This document shows positions 22,801-23,211 of a DNA stretch of 23,211 nucleotides, piece after piece. This stretch comes from Holosporales bacterium (GTDB lineage: Bacteria; Pseudomonadota; Alphaproteobacteria; Paracaedibacterales; UBA11393): NCBI GenBank assembly GCA_003542655.1, contig DPKF01000051.1, positions 1 to 23,211 of the forward strand, read 5' to 3'. Each line of letters opens with the position of its first letter. The stretch's first letter is position 1. The notes beneath the pieces were generated by a model. It saw only the letters and a program-made list of their open reading frames with translations. It had not been told where the DNA came from and made no database searches. Both the position numbers and the translations under genes were made by a program.

Positions 22801-23211
22801 TTTGAACCTCCTTACAATGAATATGTATAAATCCAGGAACAACATCTTTCATAAAAAAAGACGCATATTTTTTTATAAAATTATTTTTTCCTCCAACAAA
22901 AAAACTAAATTTTCCATGCATAAAATAAGCACCCAAAGCCTCTTCATTAGGGTTCTCTACTAATTTAACAAAGGGAAGACCATTCATAAAATCAACAGAA
23001 AAATTTCTATGGCGCACTTGACACGTACTTCTATCCGTGCTATAAGTAGCACCGTAACTCCATAGTGATTGTTCCCCAGCTTTTAGTTGGGGCAATCTTT
23101 TTTCATCTATTATAATATTCCCATTCCGTAAAACATCGTAACGCTTCTCCAGTAAAATATCGGGAATTTGGCAATTTCTAGCCCAGTCGTTGTCTTTACC
23201 TGCTTCAACGA
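22787..23211 (-). CDS. Unknown protein upstream of the lysis genes (N-terminus beyond window)
   Basis: The frame is open to the window edge, so at least 140 C-terminal residues are visible and the start is outside. A TTG at 23095 is not needed as a start because coding continues upstream (DNDWARNCQIPDILLEKRYD). The visible part is soluble and aromatic-rich, with WSYGATYSTDRSTCQVRHRN, FMNGLPFVKLVENPNEEALG, a repeated FxxGGKNNF-like turn region, and an end VPGFIHIHCKEV. I do not recognise a family. It overlaps the SleB hydrolase gene by 14 bases and its final codons carry that gene's AAGGAGG ribosome-binding site, so it belongs to the same phage-type transcript. A structural, tail or lysis-accessory role is conceivable but unsupported. 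Confidence 0.6.
   Translation of the reverse strand, partial: VEAGKDNDWARNCQIPDILLEKRYDVLRNGNIIIDEKRLPQLKAGEQSLWSYGATYSTDRSTCQVRHRNFSVDFMNGLPFVKLVENPNEEALGAYFMHGKFSFFVGGKNNFIKKYASFFMKDVVPGFIHIHCKEVQNDAQ

Noticed and set aside
22469..22963. 164-codon plus-strand frame opposite the lysis genes
   Set aside because: It is antisense to the well-supported SleB hydrolase and its upstream partner, and its translation shows no recognisable features.
1..23211. CRISPR arrays, insertion sequences or transposases
   Set aside because: No regularly spaced repeats, transposase motifs or terminal inverted repeats with target duplications were seen in the window.

Overview
The window is 23.2 kb of AT-rich bacterial chromosome with dense gene packing, short spacers and no intergenic stretch over 300 bases. 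The housekeeping genes (uup, murD, proQ, trmB, rluC, pfkA, tsaB, gltA, prfB, dnaN, nusB, accBC, clpX) show a normal bacterial chromosome using the standard code: TGA ends some genes and release factor 2 is present. Low GC, frequent TTG/GTG starts, scattered housekeeping genes, an orphan type VI secretion baseplate pair, small exported proteins of unknown function and a phage-type lysis module together suggest a host-associated alphaproteobacterium, possibly Holosporales-like. This placement is inference from gene content; no 16S gene or other decisive marker is in view.

Layout. 1-1394 (-): 5' part of an Uup-type ABC-F ATPase, cut by the window edge. 1474-5508 (-): tssF and tssG, overlapping, encode T6SS baseplate wedge proteins. 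They are followed by a promoter and a gene for a putative lipoprotein carrying a BPL_N (glutamine-amidotransferase-like) domain whose nucleophile position is Gly instead of Cys. 5671-6306 (-): exported helical protein of unknown function. 6488-9191 (+): murD, a ProQ/FinO RNA chaperone gene and trmB. 9206-12864 (-): promoter, tRNA-Arg(UCU), tsaB, pfkA, rluC and an APH-fold kinase, reading in that order on the minus strand. 12952-14698 (-): gltA preceded by a small Ser/Thr-tailed exported protein, with a long perfect inverted repeat between them. 14871-17275 (-): dnaN then prfB. 17540-19896 (+): nusB, then accB-accC from their own promoter. 19975-21600 (-): a DUF952 protein and clpX. 21832-23211 (-): a translationally linked cassette of an unknown protein (cut by the edge), a SleB-type cell-wall hydrolase and a holin-like membrane protein.

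How the genes relate. Most of the window is core metabolism and information processing. The accessory parts are the left-hand T6SS block and the right-hand lysis cassette. The most suggestive local associations are: (i) a putative inactive amidotransferase-fold lipoprotein directly downstream of tssFG; (ii) tRNA-Arg(UCU) 17-20 bases upstream of tsaB, whose product helps make t6A37 on ANN-decoding tRNAs such as this one; (iii) a DnaA box between dnaN and nusB; and (iv) a prfB gene that has lost the usual autoregulatory frameshift.
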